Source: Cryptomeria japonica (Eukaryota > Streptophyta > Pinopsida > Cupressales > Cupressaceae). From it: DNA of 64,000 bases. Of the stretch, positions 11,877 to 22,904 are shown piece by piece. Under the pieces are notes generated by a model. It was given only the letters and a program-made list of their open reading frames with translations. It did not search any database and was not told the origin of the DNA. Positions within the stretch are counted from its first letter, which is position 1, and the number at the start of each line of letters is the position of its first letter. Location of the stretch: assembly GCF_030272615.1 (NCBI RefSeq), contig NC_081412.1, forward strand, positions 38,570,911-38,634,910, written 5' to 3'. Made by a program: the position numbers and the translations under genes.

Positions 11877-12903
11877 ATGGAAAATCTGATGAAGCAACTT
11901 GAAGGAGCTCTTACTGACTATGATGCAGAAACGTTGAAAAATATCAAATTAGAAGATGATTTAAAAGCAGCTCAGGACATTATTTAGGCACTTCAAGAAA
12001 ATCTTACTGTTACAAGAAATAAGAGAAGAGAACTTTGTGAAAAATTGCAAAATGAGAATGATGAAAAGGAATCACTAAACGATATGATAAGCAAATTGAA
12101 ACAAGAGATCATGACAACAAAAAATGAAATGCAGGATATGACTATGAGATTTTGCAAAGAGATTGAGGACAGAAAGAAGAATGAAGAAGAATTGACTAGA
12201 AGACTAAGTGATGCAGCAAATGAGAACACAAGACTTAGCTATGAAAATGATATGTTGAAAACAGATCTGATGCATACTCAAAATGACTCAAATGAACTAA
12301 TGAGACAAAAAGAAATCTTGGAAAGGGAATTGGAAACTACAAATCAACACAAAGAAAAAGCTCAGAAGAACTTGGTACCTTATTGAAGAATCAAAAACCC
12401 AAAGGTGACACTTCTGGAATTGGATTTGAAGTTGGAGAAAGCTTCGATATTGCAAATACCCAGGATCACAGCAAACTGGTAAGACCTTCTAATACTTACA
12501 AATTCAATGGAAAATGCTTTAACTACAATAAATTTGGTCATAGGGAAAATGAATGTAGATCTAGGAATTATCAGAACATCAATCCTCCCACTGGTCAATG
12601 CTCCAAATGTAACAAAATTGGTCATAACTCTGAAAATTGTAGAATGAATGTAAGATGTTATGTTTGTGGAAGATTTGGTCATTTATCAAATAAATGCAGA
12701 ACACAAATCGGCATAGGTTATGGGAAAGCTATTTAGAAAAATAATGTAACTTGTTATGCATGTAACAAGATTGGTCATATTGCCAAATTTTGTAGAAGTA
12801 AAGGTACACTGATAGATAACAAAAGTACTAGTTTGAAAGGTAAAGAAAGGTTGAAGAGGTTAAGCAAGAATTCTCAAAGCAATGGATTAGAAAAGGTGAT
12901 CTA
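11877..12903 (+). pseudogene. El-A gag: coiled coil plus CCHC knuckle array
   Basis: Starts at ATG 11877 (MENLMKQLEGALTDYDAE). One in-frame TAG (11985) is followed by a long heptad-rich coiled coil up to 12386 (MISKLKQEIMTTKNEMQDM, KDFT-free and strongly charged). A frameshift near 12375 leads to 12383-12736, which holds CX2CX4HX4C knuckles: CFNYNKFGHRENEC (second Cys replaced by Tyr), CSKCNKIGHNSENC and CYVCGRFGHLSNKC. After a TAG at 12734 the same frame gives a fourth, CYACNKIGHIAKFC. Four knuckles is more than the single one of most plant copia gags. The family role is RNA packaging in virus-like particles. El-B has the same arrangement, so the order is ancestral to the family. Confidence 0.8.
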
Positions 12904-13304
12904 AATATTGGGGATACTCCTCCACTGGTAGAACCAACAAATGCTCCACTGGAAAGACAGAGCAATGCTCCACTGGCAGGATGTTCTTCATCAAATTGAA
13001 GAAATTTATCTTGAGGGTTTGGCAATCTAATGACACATGTGCTATTATTCCCTCGGTTAGAGAAAAGAAGTTGAAAATCATTCATTACTGGCAAATAAAG
13101 TTAAGCTAATACATTACCGGCAAGCAATTAATGTGGTAGGTAGCAGAAAAGACTTTATAAAATAAGGTTTTTGGCTCCATTTCATTTCACCATGAATTCA
13201 AACTTTTAGAGAGCGTGAAGATTTCCAAGCTAAGGCATTCCGAGCAAGAGGCAAAGCACTTCAGCAATCAATCCATCCAAAGGCAAAAAAAGGTATTTAT
13301 CATC

Positions 13305-16300
13305 ATGGCATCCTCCTCTGCACTTGAATTCATAGAAAACCCTACAGTAGTCGAGGTTCTAAAATGACCTAGGCCCATGTTTCAGCTAGTTCTCGAGGTA
13401 GCTAAGAAAGATGACAACACAGGTGCTTTTTCAAAAATTCCAAAAGGTGTTGTTTATGCAAAAGACCCTAGAATGTAGATTCATTGCAACATAGAGGAAT
13501 TAGGTGATGAAGAAATTAAAAACATGTATAAGTCTATCATATGTGACAATTCTGGAAATGTGAAACCTAAGCATAAAATTGTTGAAACCCTAGGATTCAC
13601 TGAAATCCTTTGCATTCCTGAATTTCCCAAGGAAGCGGTTAGGATAGTTCTGAGCAGGGTACATGGTTCATTCTTTTGGCTTGACTCAATGCATAAAATT
13701 ACAAAGGAAGCTGTGAAAGCAGTAACAGGGTTACCTTCCTCCGGTAATAGACCTGACAAAACCAAAAAGGTCTCCAATGACTTAGTAACAAACTTAACTG
13801 GTGCAACATCCGAAAAGAGATCATTGAGGGTTAATGATGTGACCAATACAAATGTTAGATTTGTTAGCATGATTTTAGGTTACAAAGCAACTCATGCTAA
13901 TAGGCTTAACTCAGTTTCTAGTTTATGCATAAAGAATGCTTATGACATGGTTAAGGACAATGTAAAAATTGATATCTGTGAATGGTTAAAGGATGAGTTA
14001 ATTGACAATTTAGCAAAAATCAAGAAGGATAAGAAAGGAACCTTTAGATTTGGAAAATTACTCGTATGCTTAATGCTACATATAACCAAACAGGCTCCCG
14101 ATATAGGCAACAAGGATTTTGGATTTGACATACCGGTAGGAAAACAATTATCTAACTTATTCAACAACATGGGTGAAAACAGAGAAAAGAATATCAATGA
14201 GTATTTTCAAGCACTAAAGGTCAGAATGAATAAAAGAATCAAACTATCACAGAAAATTGTCAACAAATACAAGGATGATATGTGTTTTGTAATAAAAAAG
14301 GATGAGATTTGGATGGAAGCAGTCATCCCAAGGACAATCTGGGTAACAGAGATGGGGTATGAAACAGATGACCACATAGTGGAAACTTATGCCAAAGCAC
14401 TTCTGGAAGCCCCCAATGAACCAAAGGAAGAAGTATTTTGTAGTGTTGAGACCATAGAAAGTCAAATTCAATCTAAGAAGAGAGCGAAAAAGGTTGAGGC
14501 ATTTGTGAGGAAAGGATCCAGACAAGTAAAAATCATAAAAGAAGACATATTAAAGAAAACCGACATAACTGAAGATGAGCTAGCAGCCCAACAACCTGAA
14601 ACTCATCTATCACTGGTAGATACTTCCTCAGAAGGAGATATGCCAGCAACTTTCAAAAGAGTTTTCAGGAAAAGAGACCCCTCACCAGTAACCACTCCTT
14701 CACCTAGAAGGACAAGACAGAAGCAACAAGCCATGAGATCTCCAGTCAAGAAAGTCACACCTAAGAAGAAGCTGACCCCCAAAAAGAAGAAGAAGACAAA
14801 CACTGACTTGGCCCCTCTTGACATATTACTGAATGAGATCACAGAGGATGGTAAATTGAGAAACATAGGGAAAATATATGACACCCTATCAGATGATCAG
14901 AAAGGACAAGTTGAGGAGAGTGTTATATTACACATGGACATGTATAAAAAGTTTTTGTTGCAAGTCTTAAATGAAATTCCTGATGAACTATATAAAAGAC
15001 TTGAGGCCAGAAGGCAAGGAATAATTGAGTTGAATAAGAAAATTAAAATAGAAAAACTACTTGCAGTATACTCGGTTAACTCACCCAAGGAAATTGATGA
15101 TCTGATAGCTCAAGCCAATCGGACAGTTTTTGCCACTGCACACCAGCAAATTTCACTAATGGCAGGTAGAGTTACAGAAGTTTCAAAGGAAATAGAAAAT
15201 GGTTGGGATACATTCTTGGTTGAAAAAGAAAATCAAGAAGAATATAGGAATCCCAAGCCCATTCTGGTATATCAGAAGGACAAAGGGAAAGGTAAAGTTG
15301 GTGGACCACCAAGTATCAAGATTAGAGACAACTTACCCCTACCTCCTTTAAATACTCCACCAGTAAAAACAACAACCACTGAAGATCAACCGACAGCTGA
15401 GAGTATGGACACAGAGGATAATAATCCTAATCTTGAAGTCCTAATACTGTGAATGTTGATACTCAGAAGATCAACATAGTGGTAGATAAGGATACACCAG
15501 ATAAATCAAGTATAGCCAAAGAGCCTCTGGCAACAGGAAACACAGAGCAACCGGCAGCAGATATAGAGAAAAAGATGGAATCTGAAACACAAATAGAGAA
15601 ACCAACAGAGCTAAAGGCTCCAAAACAGATGCCACCGGTAAGAAATGAAGCAGAAAAACCAGTGCTTAAAGAAATGCAAACTCAAACAGAGCTACCAGAG
15701 GTCAATACTAGCATGGTCACTTCCACTGGTACTCAGTTTGTTGGGTCACCATCAAATGTGACTGAGGTATTACTTGAATCTATCAAGAAAATAACTGATT
15801 ATAGCTCACTAGCTTATAAAGTGATAGATGATTCAATTCCATTTTTGAAATCAATAGCTCCTAATTGTAATATAGACAATAAAGATTCTTTAGGCCAGTT
15901 GGATACACTTTGTAAATATATTTATGGAAATTTTGAGCAAACAAAGGTAGAATCTGTAAAGGAAATTGTAGAAAAAGAGAAACAAAAATTCTTTGAGGAA
16001 GGAATAAAGAAGTGTAACAGGGAATTTGACACACTTCTACCGGAACTGTGCAATTTATTGAAAGAGTACAAAACTCTATACAAAGACACCTGTAAGATAA
16101 ACTTTTTGACCATAGATGTAGACAAAAAGATGAGCAAGGTACAGGAAGAGATCAATAAACTTGTAGATAATTTTGTTAACTCACCCGATACATTATCAAT
16201 TTTTGAGGAAAAGATAACAAATTTTGAAGAAGAATTGCTCAAATTAGAAAGAGAAAAAGAGAAAATAATAAACAAGGCAAAATTCTTGAGATCTAAACTA

Positions 16301-16360
16301 AGTCCAAGATTGGACTATTTAGCATCTCCGCGGAAGGAAATCTCAGAGGCACTAACATAG
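13305..16360 (+). pseudogene. El-A large ORF (~1,018 codons) of unknown function
   Basis: Start chosen at ATG 13305 (MASSSALEFIENPTVVEV), upstream of the longest open stretch and in its frame. Two in-frame stops (TGA 13365, TAG 13476) precede the open segment 13524-15452. A slip at about 15449 moves to the frame of 15449-16360. The N-terminal ~330 residues look globular (VLSRVHGSFFWLD, ITKEAVKAVTGLP, LRVNDVTNTNVRF, FGKLLVCLML, MGYETDDHIVETY). The middle is basic and proline-rich (VKKVTPKKKLTPKKKKK). The C-terminus is predicted coiled coil (EEELLKLEREKEKIINK). The N-terminal block is clearly homologous to El-B 32746-31700. No pol motif is present although the ORF occupies the pol position. It could be an env-like or additional ORF of a SIRE/Maximus-type copia that lost pol; function unknown. 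Confidence 0.75.
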
Positions 16361-16552
16361 GGAAGCAAAACACCGGTAGAGAACTTGCAGCATCTCATCG
16401 ATATAGTATACAAAACTGAGACAACAATAAAAGAAAGTAAGAAGTTTATGGATAGAATAAACTTAATTTTGGGAGATATTCTTCAGATAATAACTACCCA
16501 ACTACAAGGTTGAGGTTATGGATTGGTACAACTACAAAATCTACTAACCTTT

Positions 16553-16720
16553 GTCATTGATGCCAAAGGGGGAGTAGTAGGATGAGAAAATTCAAAACAC
16601 AGGGATCACATGCTCAGGGGGAGTTCTCACATTTTTGGTAACTTTTTTTTGGTCTACACATTTTTTGGATATCTTTTGAAATTTCTCATGAGTGTTGCCA
16701 TCAATGCCAAAGGGGGAGAT
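16553..16720 (+). promoter_or_regulatory. El-A repeated polypurine tracts
   Basis: Three purine tracts precede the 3' LTR: ATGCCAAAGGGGGAG at about 16560, TCAGGGGGAG near 16613, and ATGCCAAAGGGGGAGAT ending at 16720, directly against TGTTGG. The last is the functional position for plus-strand priming. The upstream copies repeat even the flanking ATTGATGCC/ATCAATGCC words. Such PPT multiplication is known in SIRE-type copia elements. Confidence 0.85.
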
Positions 16721-17527
16721 TGTTGGTATATGGACACTCCAATGAGAGATTTTGTGTGATTGAAGGTTTTGTCATTGATGGCAACCTTGCAATCCTATGA
16801 CACCGGCAAGACATTATACCGGCAAAGCATTATTCAAGAAAGACAGTACACCGACATAAGCAAGATCAATCTACACCGGCACTGACACAGAAGAGAACAT
16901 GTATACCGGCACAGAGGCCGACAGGATTTTTGATATGTAATATTTTGATTATTATTGTAAGCTGACTTGGCAAATTGTAAAATGACTCTTGTATATAAAA
17001 GAGATCATCATTGTAGACATTTGTAGGATATGGATAGGAAGTATAAAGAAAATTATAAGGCAGACCTAATGTGCAAATTGTAGGTCAAGGGTATATGTAA
17101 AGAACAGAGCAAGAACCAGTACTGAATTTGGCATTGAAGATGCTATTGTAAAGCAGTACAGAATATTGGATTTGTGTAAATCCTCATTGTAAGTCAGTGT
17201 GAATTCTTATTGAGCAGTGTGCTCTAGGCAATTGGCCTTCCTCCATGTGTAGGCCCCTATTGTAAGTAATATTCTCTTATTGGCCAGTAAGTGAATATTG
17301 TGGGTCACAAATCCCACTGAGGTTTTTCCCACATTGGGTTTCCTCGTTAAACATCTTGTGTTATGGTGTTCTTTTCATGTGGATGTTTTTTATTCTGTTA
17401 TTCATTAATTCTTGCATACCGATATACTATTACTTTATGTTCTGCATATTTAGTTTTAAGAAAATTACATTACTGGTCAGATACTGATTCACCCCCCCCC
17501 CTCTCAGTATCTATGGGAACCCTAACA
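16721..17527 (+). repeat. El-A 3' LTR
   Basis: 807 bases, TGTTGGTATATGG...ACCCTAACA, followed by the ATGTA duplication. It matches 10984-11805 almost throughout. Visible differences include a 3-base insertion (ATCATCATTG) near 17005 and loss of a repeated CACAAAAGATGTACACCGG segment near 16880. Confidence 0.92.
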
Positions 17528-17532
17528 ATGTA

Positions 17533-18976
17533 TCCTTTAGGATCAAAATTGGGCCTTGGATCCCCCATAGCCATGCCATAATAATCCAATTTTGTCTATA
17601 GTAGGCCATAACTCTTTGAACTTCTCACAATAAAATATGAAAATACTAACAACCCAGGTACAATTGATTGTTTCCCATGGCTTGTCAGATGTTCTGTACT
17701 CACTATTGACAATTTCCAGACAAGCCACTTTGTTAGGGACTGTAAGTGGTAGTAAGTATGGTCTCCCTTCGAACCCATATACCTTGACTTGTGTGCAGTC
17801 TGAAAAATAATACCAATCTCCCCAATTGTGTTCAATTAAGGGATCTTCAGTGAAATCTTTTGGTCTTAGGAATATTTGAACCTCTGGTGCAAGGGTATGA
17901 TCGCACATGCATCCCAACAGTCTATATAATGTCTTGATAAAGAACTCCTCAAAATGCCAATATTGATTATTCACATACCTCTGGTCCCATGAAGAAACCC
18001 ATAGTTGCACTGGTTTTCTCATCCCAGCATTGTCATATGCCCTGACACATAACTCTTCTAGCCATAACCCTTCATCTTGGCCCACATACAATAGCATATG
18101 CATAAGTAAGGAATAATGCTTGAAATGAGCATTGATGACATCCCCCTTTAACTTGTCTAGCCCATGATTCAAAACCTCAACCAAATAAGCAAAAAAATCA
18201 AAGAAGCGGGGGTCCTTAGACTGCAAATAGGCACAAATGACCATGGGTGCAATATCCATCAAAGGATGGGCTTTTATCCCTAGCACTTGGGCAACACAGT
18301 AATAGGTATACTTGAAATATGGGTGGAAAGTGTTGACATCATAGGGAGCTTTGTCATCCTGACCTAGTGGCACTAAGGACCCTGCATTTCTAGGTCTATG
18401 TATAGGGAGTCTCCACGTTTTGTAAATGTGCTCTAGGTTAAAATATTCACTTGTTAACTTCTTGAGGTCAATCAATTCTTCAAATCCCCAATCCAACTCA
18501 AACACAGTGTCAATAACCTCCTTTCTGATTGCAAGAATTGGCTCATCCATGTAGTTATATATGGTCCTAGTTTTAGGGTCACAATTGTTTGCCAATGCCT
18601 TCATGAGCTCCACATTCACGAATACATTAGCCACAACTAACCTTCCTAAGTTCAATCACCATAAATTGTTGATAGGTTGAGGGGAAACTCTTCTGTTGTA
18701 CCCATATATAAATAATTAATACCCTCTCAATTTTGTCCATATGTCTCCAAGATCCTCAAACCGGTCCTCCAAGCCTTCCTCATCAGCTCTAATCTTCTTG
18801 GACCTCAAACTGGATGATGGGCACTGGTCAATCAGGTCCTGGGCCAAAGAATTCCCTTCCCTTTTCTGTCTTTTAGGTTTTTCTTCTATAGCGATAGGTT
18901 CTTTTCCCTTTCTAGTCTTATTAGTTTTAGATGATGATTCCATTTGAATTTTAAAAAGAGGTCTGTGTGCAAACAA
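17533..18976 (-). pseudogene. El-C large ORF, N-terminal part (split by El-A)
   Basis: Likely start is ATG 18943 (MESSSKTNKTRKGKE), followed by a basic stretch that could be a nuclear localisation signal (KPKRQKR). After a TAA at 18716 the same frame continues (LFIYGYNRRVSPQPINNLW) past a TGA into the 370-codon open segment 18655-17543. That segment is aromatic-rich and globular-looking (DPKTRTIYNYMDEPILAI, FHPYFKYTYYCVAQVLG, HFKHYSLLMHMLLYVG, LWVSSWDQRYVNNQYWH). A 1-base slip near 17590 is needed to enter the frame (MGDPRPNFDPKGY) that crosses the El-A site. I do not recognise the family. Segment order and the FKHYSLLMHMLL-type motif are reminiscent of FRFGKLLVCLML in El-A, which may mean distant homology. 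Confidence 0.7.
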
Positions 18977-19355
18977 CTTACTTGGAATTACTGATCTTTA
19001 TCTATGAATTCTCCCAATTCTTGCTTTTAGTTCATTGCCTATGAATTCCTTAATGCTGTGTGCTTTGATGTTGATCCACTACTTATGGCATATTTAATCA
19101 GTTAGTAATTGCCGTTTTGGACAACAGTCACTCGGGCACACGTTCAAATTTAATGGCGATGTGACCTTTCGTGGGATTTGTTTCTAATTTTTGTGGCAAT
19201 CAATAATCATTTTGATGAGTATATGTCTTTCGATCATTTGTTTCTTTAGTCCATTGATCTCTTTGTTTCTATCGACAATACTTTTGTTTCGAATATTACT
19301 TCGATCAAGTATTTTTTCCCTTCATCGAAATACTGTATTTAGTCAGTATGGTTGT
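18977..19355. other. No gene seen
   Basis: AT-rich DNA upstream of the El-C start codon. It would be leader or LTR of El-C if the TCGAT-rich repeat is its LTR. No primer-binding site was found. Confidence 0.45.
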
Positions 19356-19840
19356 CTCCTCATCAAAACATATCTAATATCCATCGGGTCTTATATCGAA
19401 GAAACCTTGGGCTTCAGTGTGCTCCTTTATTTTTCCATCGAAACACTTCTTTCATCGATATCACTATGCCTCATCAATGAATGAGTCTATTATCTCACCG
19501 ATAAAGTTACATCGGCAAAACCATGCATATCGAGAACATGCCTTTTAACCTCCTCGAAACCTATATCCTCATCGACATCTTTTATCAATATAGCTTCCTT
19601 TTGTCTGATTGATATTATTCTTTCGATGAAAATGCTCCTTTCGATGGGTCCTTTTTATGTTGCACCGATAGTATTGTTTCCTCGAGAACTTTTCCCGTCG
19701 ATGAAGATCCTCTTTGCTTTCTTTGATATCTTTTGTTGATGAAGTTATTATCTTCGGTGAGTCCTTTCTGGAATTCATCGGTGTTTCCTTCCTTCGATGG
19801 CTCTTTTATATCGATGAGACATCGCTGGGTCTCATTGATC
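19356..19840 (-). repeat. TCGAT-rich dispersed repeat, copy 2
   Basis: Second copy of the repeat at 7066-7790, same orientation, with about 200 bases of internal deletion. The minus-strand frame 19778-19569 again reads KDIKESKEDLHRREKFS, like KDFEESGDGSHRQEKVF in copy 1. It runs directly into the hairpin at 19780-19914. Confidence 0.6.
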
Positions 19841-19914
19841 CAAATTCAAAAGGTATCGATGAGACCCAGGGATGTCTCATCGATATAAAAGAGCCATCAA
19901 AGGAAGGAAACGCC
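19780..19914. repeat. 60-bp near-perfect inverted repeat (hairpin)
   Basis: Left arm 19780-19839 and right arm 19855-19914 are reverse complements at about 56 of 60 positions, with a 15-base loop. The core is CTCTTTTATATCGATGAGAC. Only one arm is present in the related copy at 7741-7789, so the fold-back arose after the repeat family dispersed, or copy 1 lost an arm. Confidence 0.9.
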
Positions 19915-20660
19915 AACATCGGTAATAATTATTATTTTTTAACAAAAATTATCATCGTTGGAATTACGATGACTACCAAGCTTTCGACCGACAATGTAAT
20001 CGGCTAACATACAGCATTGGCAGAGTCCATTGGATTGTTGTATTTTCGATGGGTATGGCATCGTCGACCAATCCGACGTCGAGTTTTCGACAGTTGATTT
20101 TGTCGGCACTCTGACAAAAATTCGTCACAAATCCGACAAACGACCATTAGAAATTAGATCCGAATGTACTAGTTCCTTAAGTACTAAGTGCAACTCAAGT
20201 GATGTAGGAGAGTCCTCTAACACAACATGGGTTGAAGAGAAGGGTACCATTGATGACATTGACGATTAAATTGTTGGCATTTATGAGTATGAAGGGTTAT
20301 TTATATTGAACATTTGGCAGGATTGAGATGGGGAGTGAATCATTTTGGAAATTCAAAAACAACTATTAATCAACTTATTTAACAACATCGCTCAATCATC
20401 AACACCAAAAGATGATTCAGAACTTCTTTTTACCTTGCAAAAATGAAGTGATTTTGTTTTTAACCTTTGCAAGAAAAAAGTGAGATCCTTTTTAAAGCAC
20501 CAAAAAAACATGAAGTTCTTTTTACCTTGTGCAACATGAAAGTTTGAAAAAGTAAAGTAAAACCCTAATCTAACTCCATTAGACCTGCATGAAACATTAG
20601 CACCTACAAAACCTTTTTGAAAGATTAGTCGAGATTGTGGACTTAGAAGCCTAAAATTTT
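19915..20660. other. No gene seen; CpG-containing then AT-rich sequence
   Basis: 19990-20170 is unusually rich in CG words (GTCGACC, CCGACGTCGAG, TTTTCGACAG) for this CpG-poor window. The remainder is simple AT-rich DNA with a repeated GTTCTTTTTACCTTG/ACTTCTTTTTACCTTG word. No convincing ORF. Confidence 0.5.
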
Positions 20661-20663
20661 CCT

Positions 20664-20915
20664 TTGTGTTACAAAGATTGGCTCTATGTCTATGACAAAT
20701 GTGCTAAAACGTATAGAAAATATGCTAAAATAACAACTATATGCACTACAATATTGATTAAAAATGCTAACAAAAGTGTCAAATGCACTACAAAAATGAC
20801 CTTATATGCACTAGGAGCATTGTCAAAAATGCTAGAAGTATTGTCAAATGCACTAGAAGAGCTTTCAAATGCACCAAAAGTTATGCCAAATGCACTAGAA
20901 AATCCTACGTTCTAG
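20664..20915 (-). repeat. TAGTGCATTTGA minisatellite (minus orientation)
   Basis: About 13-30-base degenerate units containing TCAAATGCACTA on the plus strand, i.e. TAGTGCATTTGA on the minus strand. They lie just inside the primer site of the minus-strand LTR at 20983-22318, in the leader position. The same motif recurs in opposite orientation at 22905-23262. Confidence 0.8.
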
Positions 20916-20952
20916 GCCTGTGTAAAAATTTGTAACAAAATGTTAAAATCAT

Positions 20953-20978
20953 GAGTTCGAGCCCCATGGTGGGTGCCA
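20953..20978 (-). promoter_or_regulatory. tRNA-Lys-type primer-binding site
   Basis: Plus-strand GAGTTCGAGCCCCATGG plus TGGGTGCCA is the 3' end of a tRNA (T-arm GTTCGAGCCCC, acceptor stem, CCA). It agrees with plant tRNA-Lys(CUU) apart from two C-to-T changes. Its complement on the minus strand (TGGCACCCACCATGGGG) is therefore a primer-binding site of a minus-strand retrotransposon, four bases from the LTR end. Confidence 0.75.
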
Positions 20979-20982
20979 AAAA

Positions 20983-22318
20983 TGTGTGCCTAAAAGGTGG
21001 TTGTCAATCAATTAATAATAGAATAATAAACATATCAATGAAACATTATATGTAAAGGATCTAATAAATAAAACAAGTTAAATAAAGAATCCTTCCAAGA
21101 CGTTCCATTGTCCTTTATCTCCAAGGATTCTTCAAGTCATGGTTGCTCTCAGATCATTGAGCAACTGAACTTTAGAATGAAAACCTAAAGAAGGATTGAT
21201 GAGTTGATAATGATCTATATTCTAGTGCAACTAAGATCTATATAGATTATAACAAAGCTTGTTATGATGTAGATTTTATGCTATGATAATGAATTACTAT
21301 GCTAATGATAACAATGCTTCTAAATGCTTTAGCTTATGATAGAGACAAAGAGAGACAAAATTTAGATTCTAAGATTGAAACTTGATTACCTTTGATAATG
21401 AAGGGATGAGTCCTATTTATAGAAGAAATGGGAAATTGGATGGTTAAGATTGAATTATCTTAACATGGGCTAGGATTGCATGAACCTCAATCCATGTGAT
21501 ACTTTCAATCCAATCCTATGTTGACAAGTGTCAACATGAGAAGGCTTGAGAGGAGAGAGAATGGGAATTAAATGCCTGAAGAGACATAAGGGTTACCCTA
21601 GGGGGTTTGGTTAGGGTTAGTTTAGTGGATAAAGCTTTTATCCAAGGGTTAAACTCTTGTGCAAGAGTTAAAGGATAACCATGGTCAAAGAAATGAATAC
21701 TTGAAGAGAATTCAGGGTTAGATGAATGGTTAAGTTAGAGAAAAAGTCTCGAACCCAAGGTCAAAGATGAGTAGACCTTAAAGGCTTAGGAAGACTTTGG
21801 AGGTTAACTTGTGGAAGGGAGAAAGGCTTTAATGCTTTGAGAAGTGACTCCTTCCTAATCCTTAGTTTAGGAATGTGCAAATATTTAGGAGGTGGGTTAA
21901 GAGAATTGGAAGGGTTTAGAAGGAATTTTAGAAGAAGGGTTAGTGTGCAAGTGGGCTTTGTAGGAGAATGCAAGTGGGAAAGATTTTTTAGGATTTTCAT
22001 TGGAATAAAATTCATTTATTTCAATTTATGGTGCAACTTGTATTAGATGGATTTTTAAATAAATATTGATTTATTTAAATGTGTGAAGGGTATTTAATTA
22101 AATGTGAAATGGGGTTTAATTAAATAAGTATGATTTATTTAATTTAAATTCTAAATTTGGCTAGATGAATTAAATCAAATAAATTGAATAATTGATTTAA
22201 TTAATAGAAGAAGGGGGTGAATTAATTATATATCAATTTAATTAATAGTTGGAAAATGGATGATAATTAAACAAATATATAATTAATTTGATCAAGCGGA
22301 CATAAATAGGTGTCTACA
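20983..22318 (-). repeat. LTR of a Ty3/gypsy (Tat-like?) element
   Basis: On the minus strand it runs TGTAGACACC...AGGCACACA (1,336 bases), bordered by the Lys-type primer site on the low side and a purine tract (CAAAGAGGGGCAAAA) on the high side. Having internal-type sequence on both sides is unusual for a single LTR and suggests a tandem element or unequal recombination. Its inside is AT-rich with no coding. Assignment to the Tat group rests on the primer type and the TGTAGACACC start, from memory of the lineage. Confidence 0.7.
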
Positions 22319-22334
22319 TTTTGCCCCTCTTTGA
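22319..22334 (-). promoter_or_regulatory. Polypurine tract upstream of minus-strand LTR
   Basis: Plus-strand TTTTGCCCCTCTTTG, i.e. CAAAGAGGGGCAAAA on the minus strand, directly abuts the TGTAGACACC LTR start. This is the expected place for plus-strand priming at a 3' LTR. Confidence 0.7.
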
Positions 22335-22667
22335 AGTGATGTGTGGCCACACATTGATTCAAAGAAAATTCACTTGTTGATGTTGATAAATTTTTTGATT
22401 TGCCCTTGATGTTGATTGTCAGATAATGATATGCTAATTGTCAGATAATGATGCGAGTATGCCCACTGAGGAGATTAATTGAGAAAATTTGACGATTTTT
22501 AATTTTTTCAATTTTTTTTTTGATTTTCTAATTTTTTTTTTTTTAAAATTTTTCTGAAATTGATCTCTTGATAAAAATGATTTGATTTTTTAAAATATGA
22601 TGTGAGAACAACACATATATTCCCTACACATCCATCCATGTGGCATACCCTACTTATATCACCACTT

Positions 22668-22684
22668 CCTATATAAACCCTTGG
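22668..22684 (+). promoter_or_regulatory. TATA box of the PMD gene
   Basis: CCTATATAAACCCTTGG lies about 70 bases before ATG 22744 of the PMD gene, a plausible plant core promoter. Its orientation is opposite to the adjacent LTR. Confidence 0.5.
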
Positions 22685-22904
22685 GGCTCATTTTCCGACT
22701 GATTTGAACATTTGACATTTGGTGATTAGACATTTTGGAGAAAATGGCACCACCCTATACCATTCGACGATTCGAGAGACCAGCAGTGTATGGACCTCCA
22801 AGAAAGTTGATTTCGAACTTCCCTTGTTTGAAATTTTTTGATTTGTGAATGATTTTTTTTATTTTTTTTGTTTTCCATGTAGGTTTTCTATGTGCTTTAG
22901 TTTT

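Larger units (their letters stand above)
10984..17527 (+). mobile_element. El-A: complete pol-less LTR retrotransposon
   Basis: The LTRs at 10984-11805 and 16721-17527 begin TGTTGG and end CCTAACA. They are flanked by the perfect 5-base duplication ATGTA (10979-10983 and 17528-17532). A primer site and a polypurine tract sit next to them. The internal 4.9 kb encodes a coiled-coil plus zinc-knuckle gag and a large ORF of unknown function, with no pol domain. El-A is inserted in the minus-strand El-C ORF. The two LTRs look very similar (a few substitutions and small indels), so the insertion is probably younger than its target. Confidence 0.93.

Noticed and set aside
19714-20269. Plus-strand ORFs 19714-20007 and 20030-20269
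   Set aside because: The first spans the hairpin and the second lacks any recognised motif; length is within chance for CpG-containing sequence.
20953-20978. tRNA gene 3' half
   Set aside because: The T-arm and CCA end look like tRNA-Lys, but no D-arm or anticodon arm precedes and it abuts an LTR, so it is a primer-binding site.
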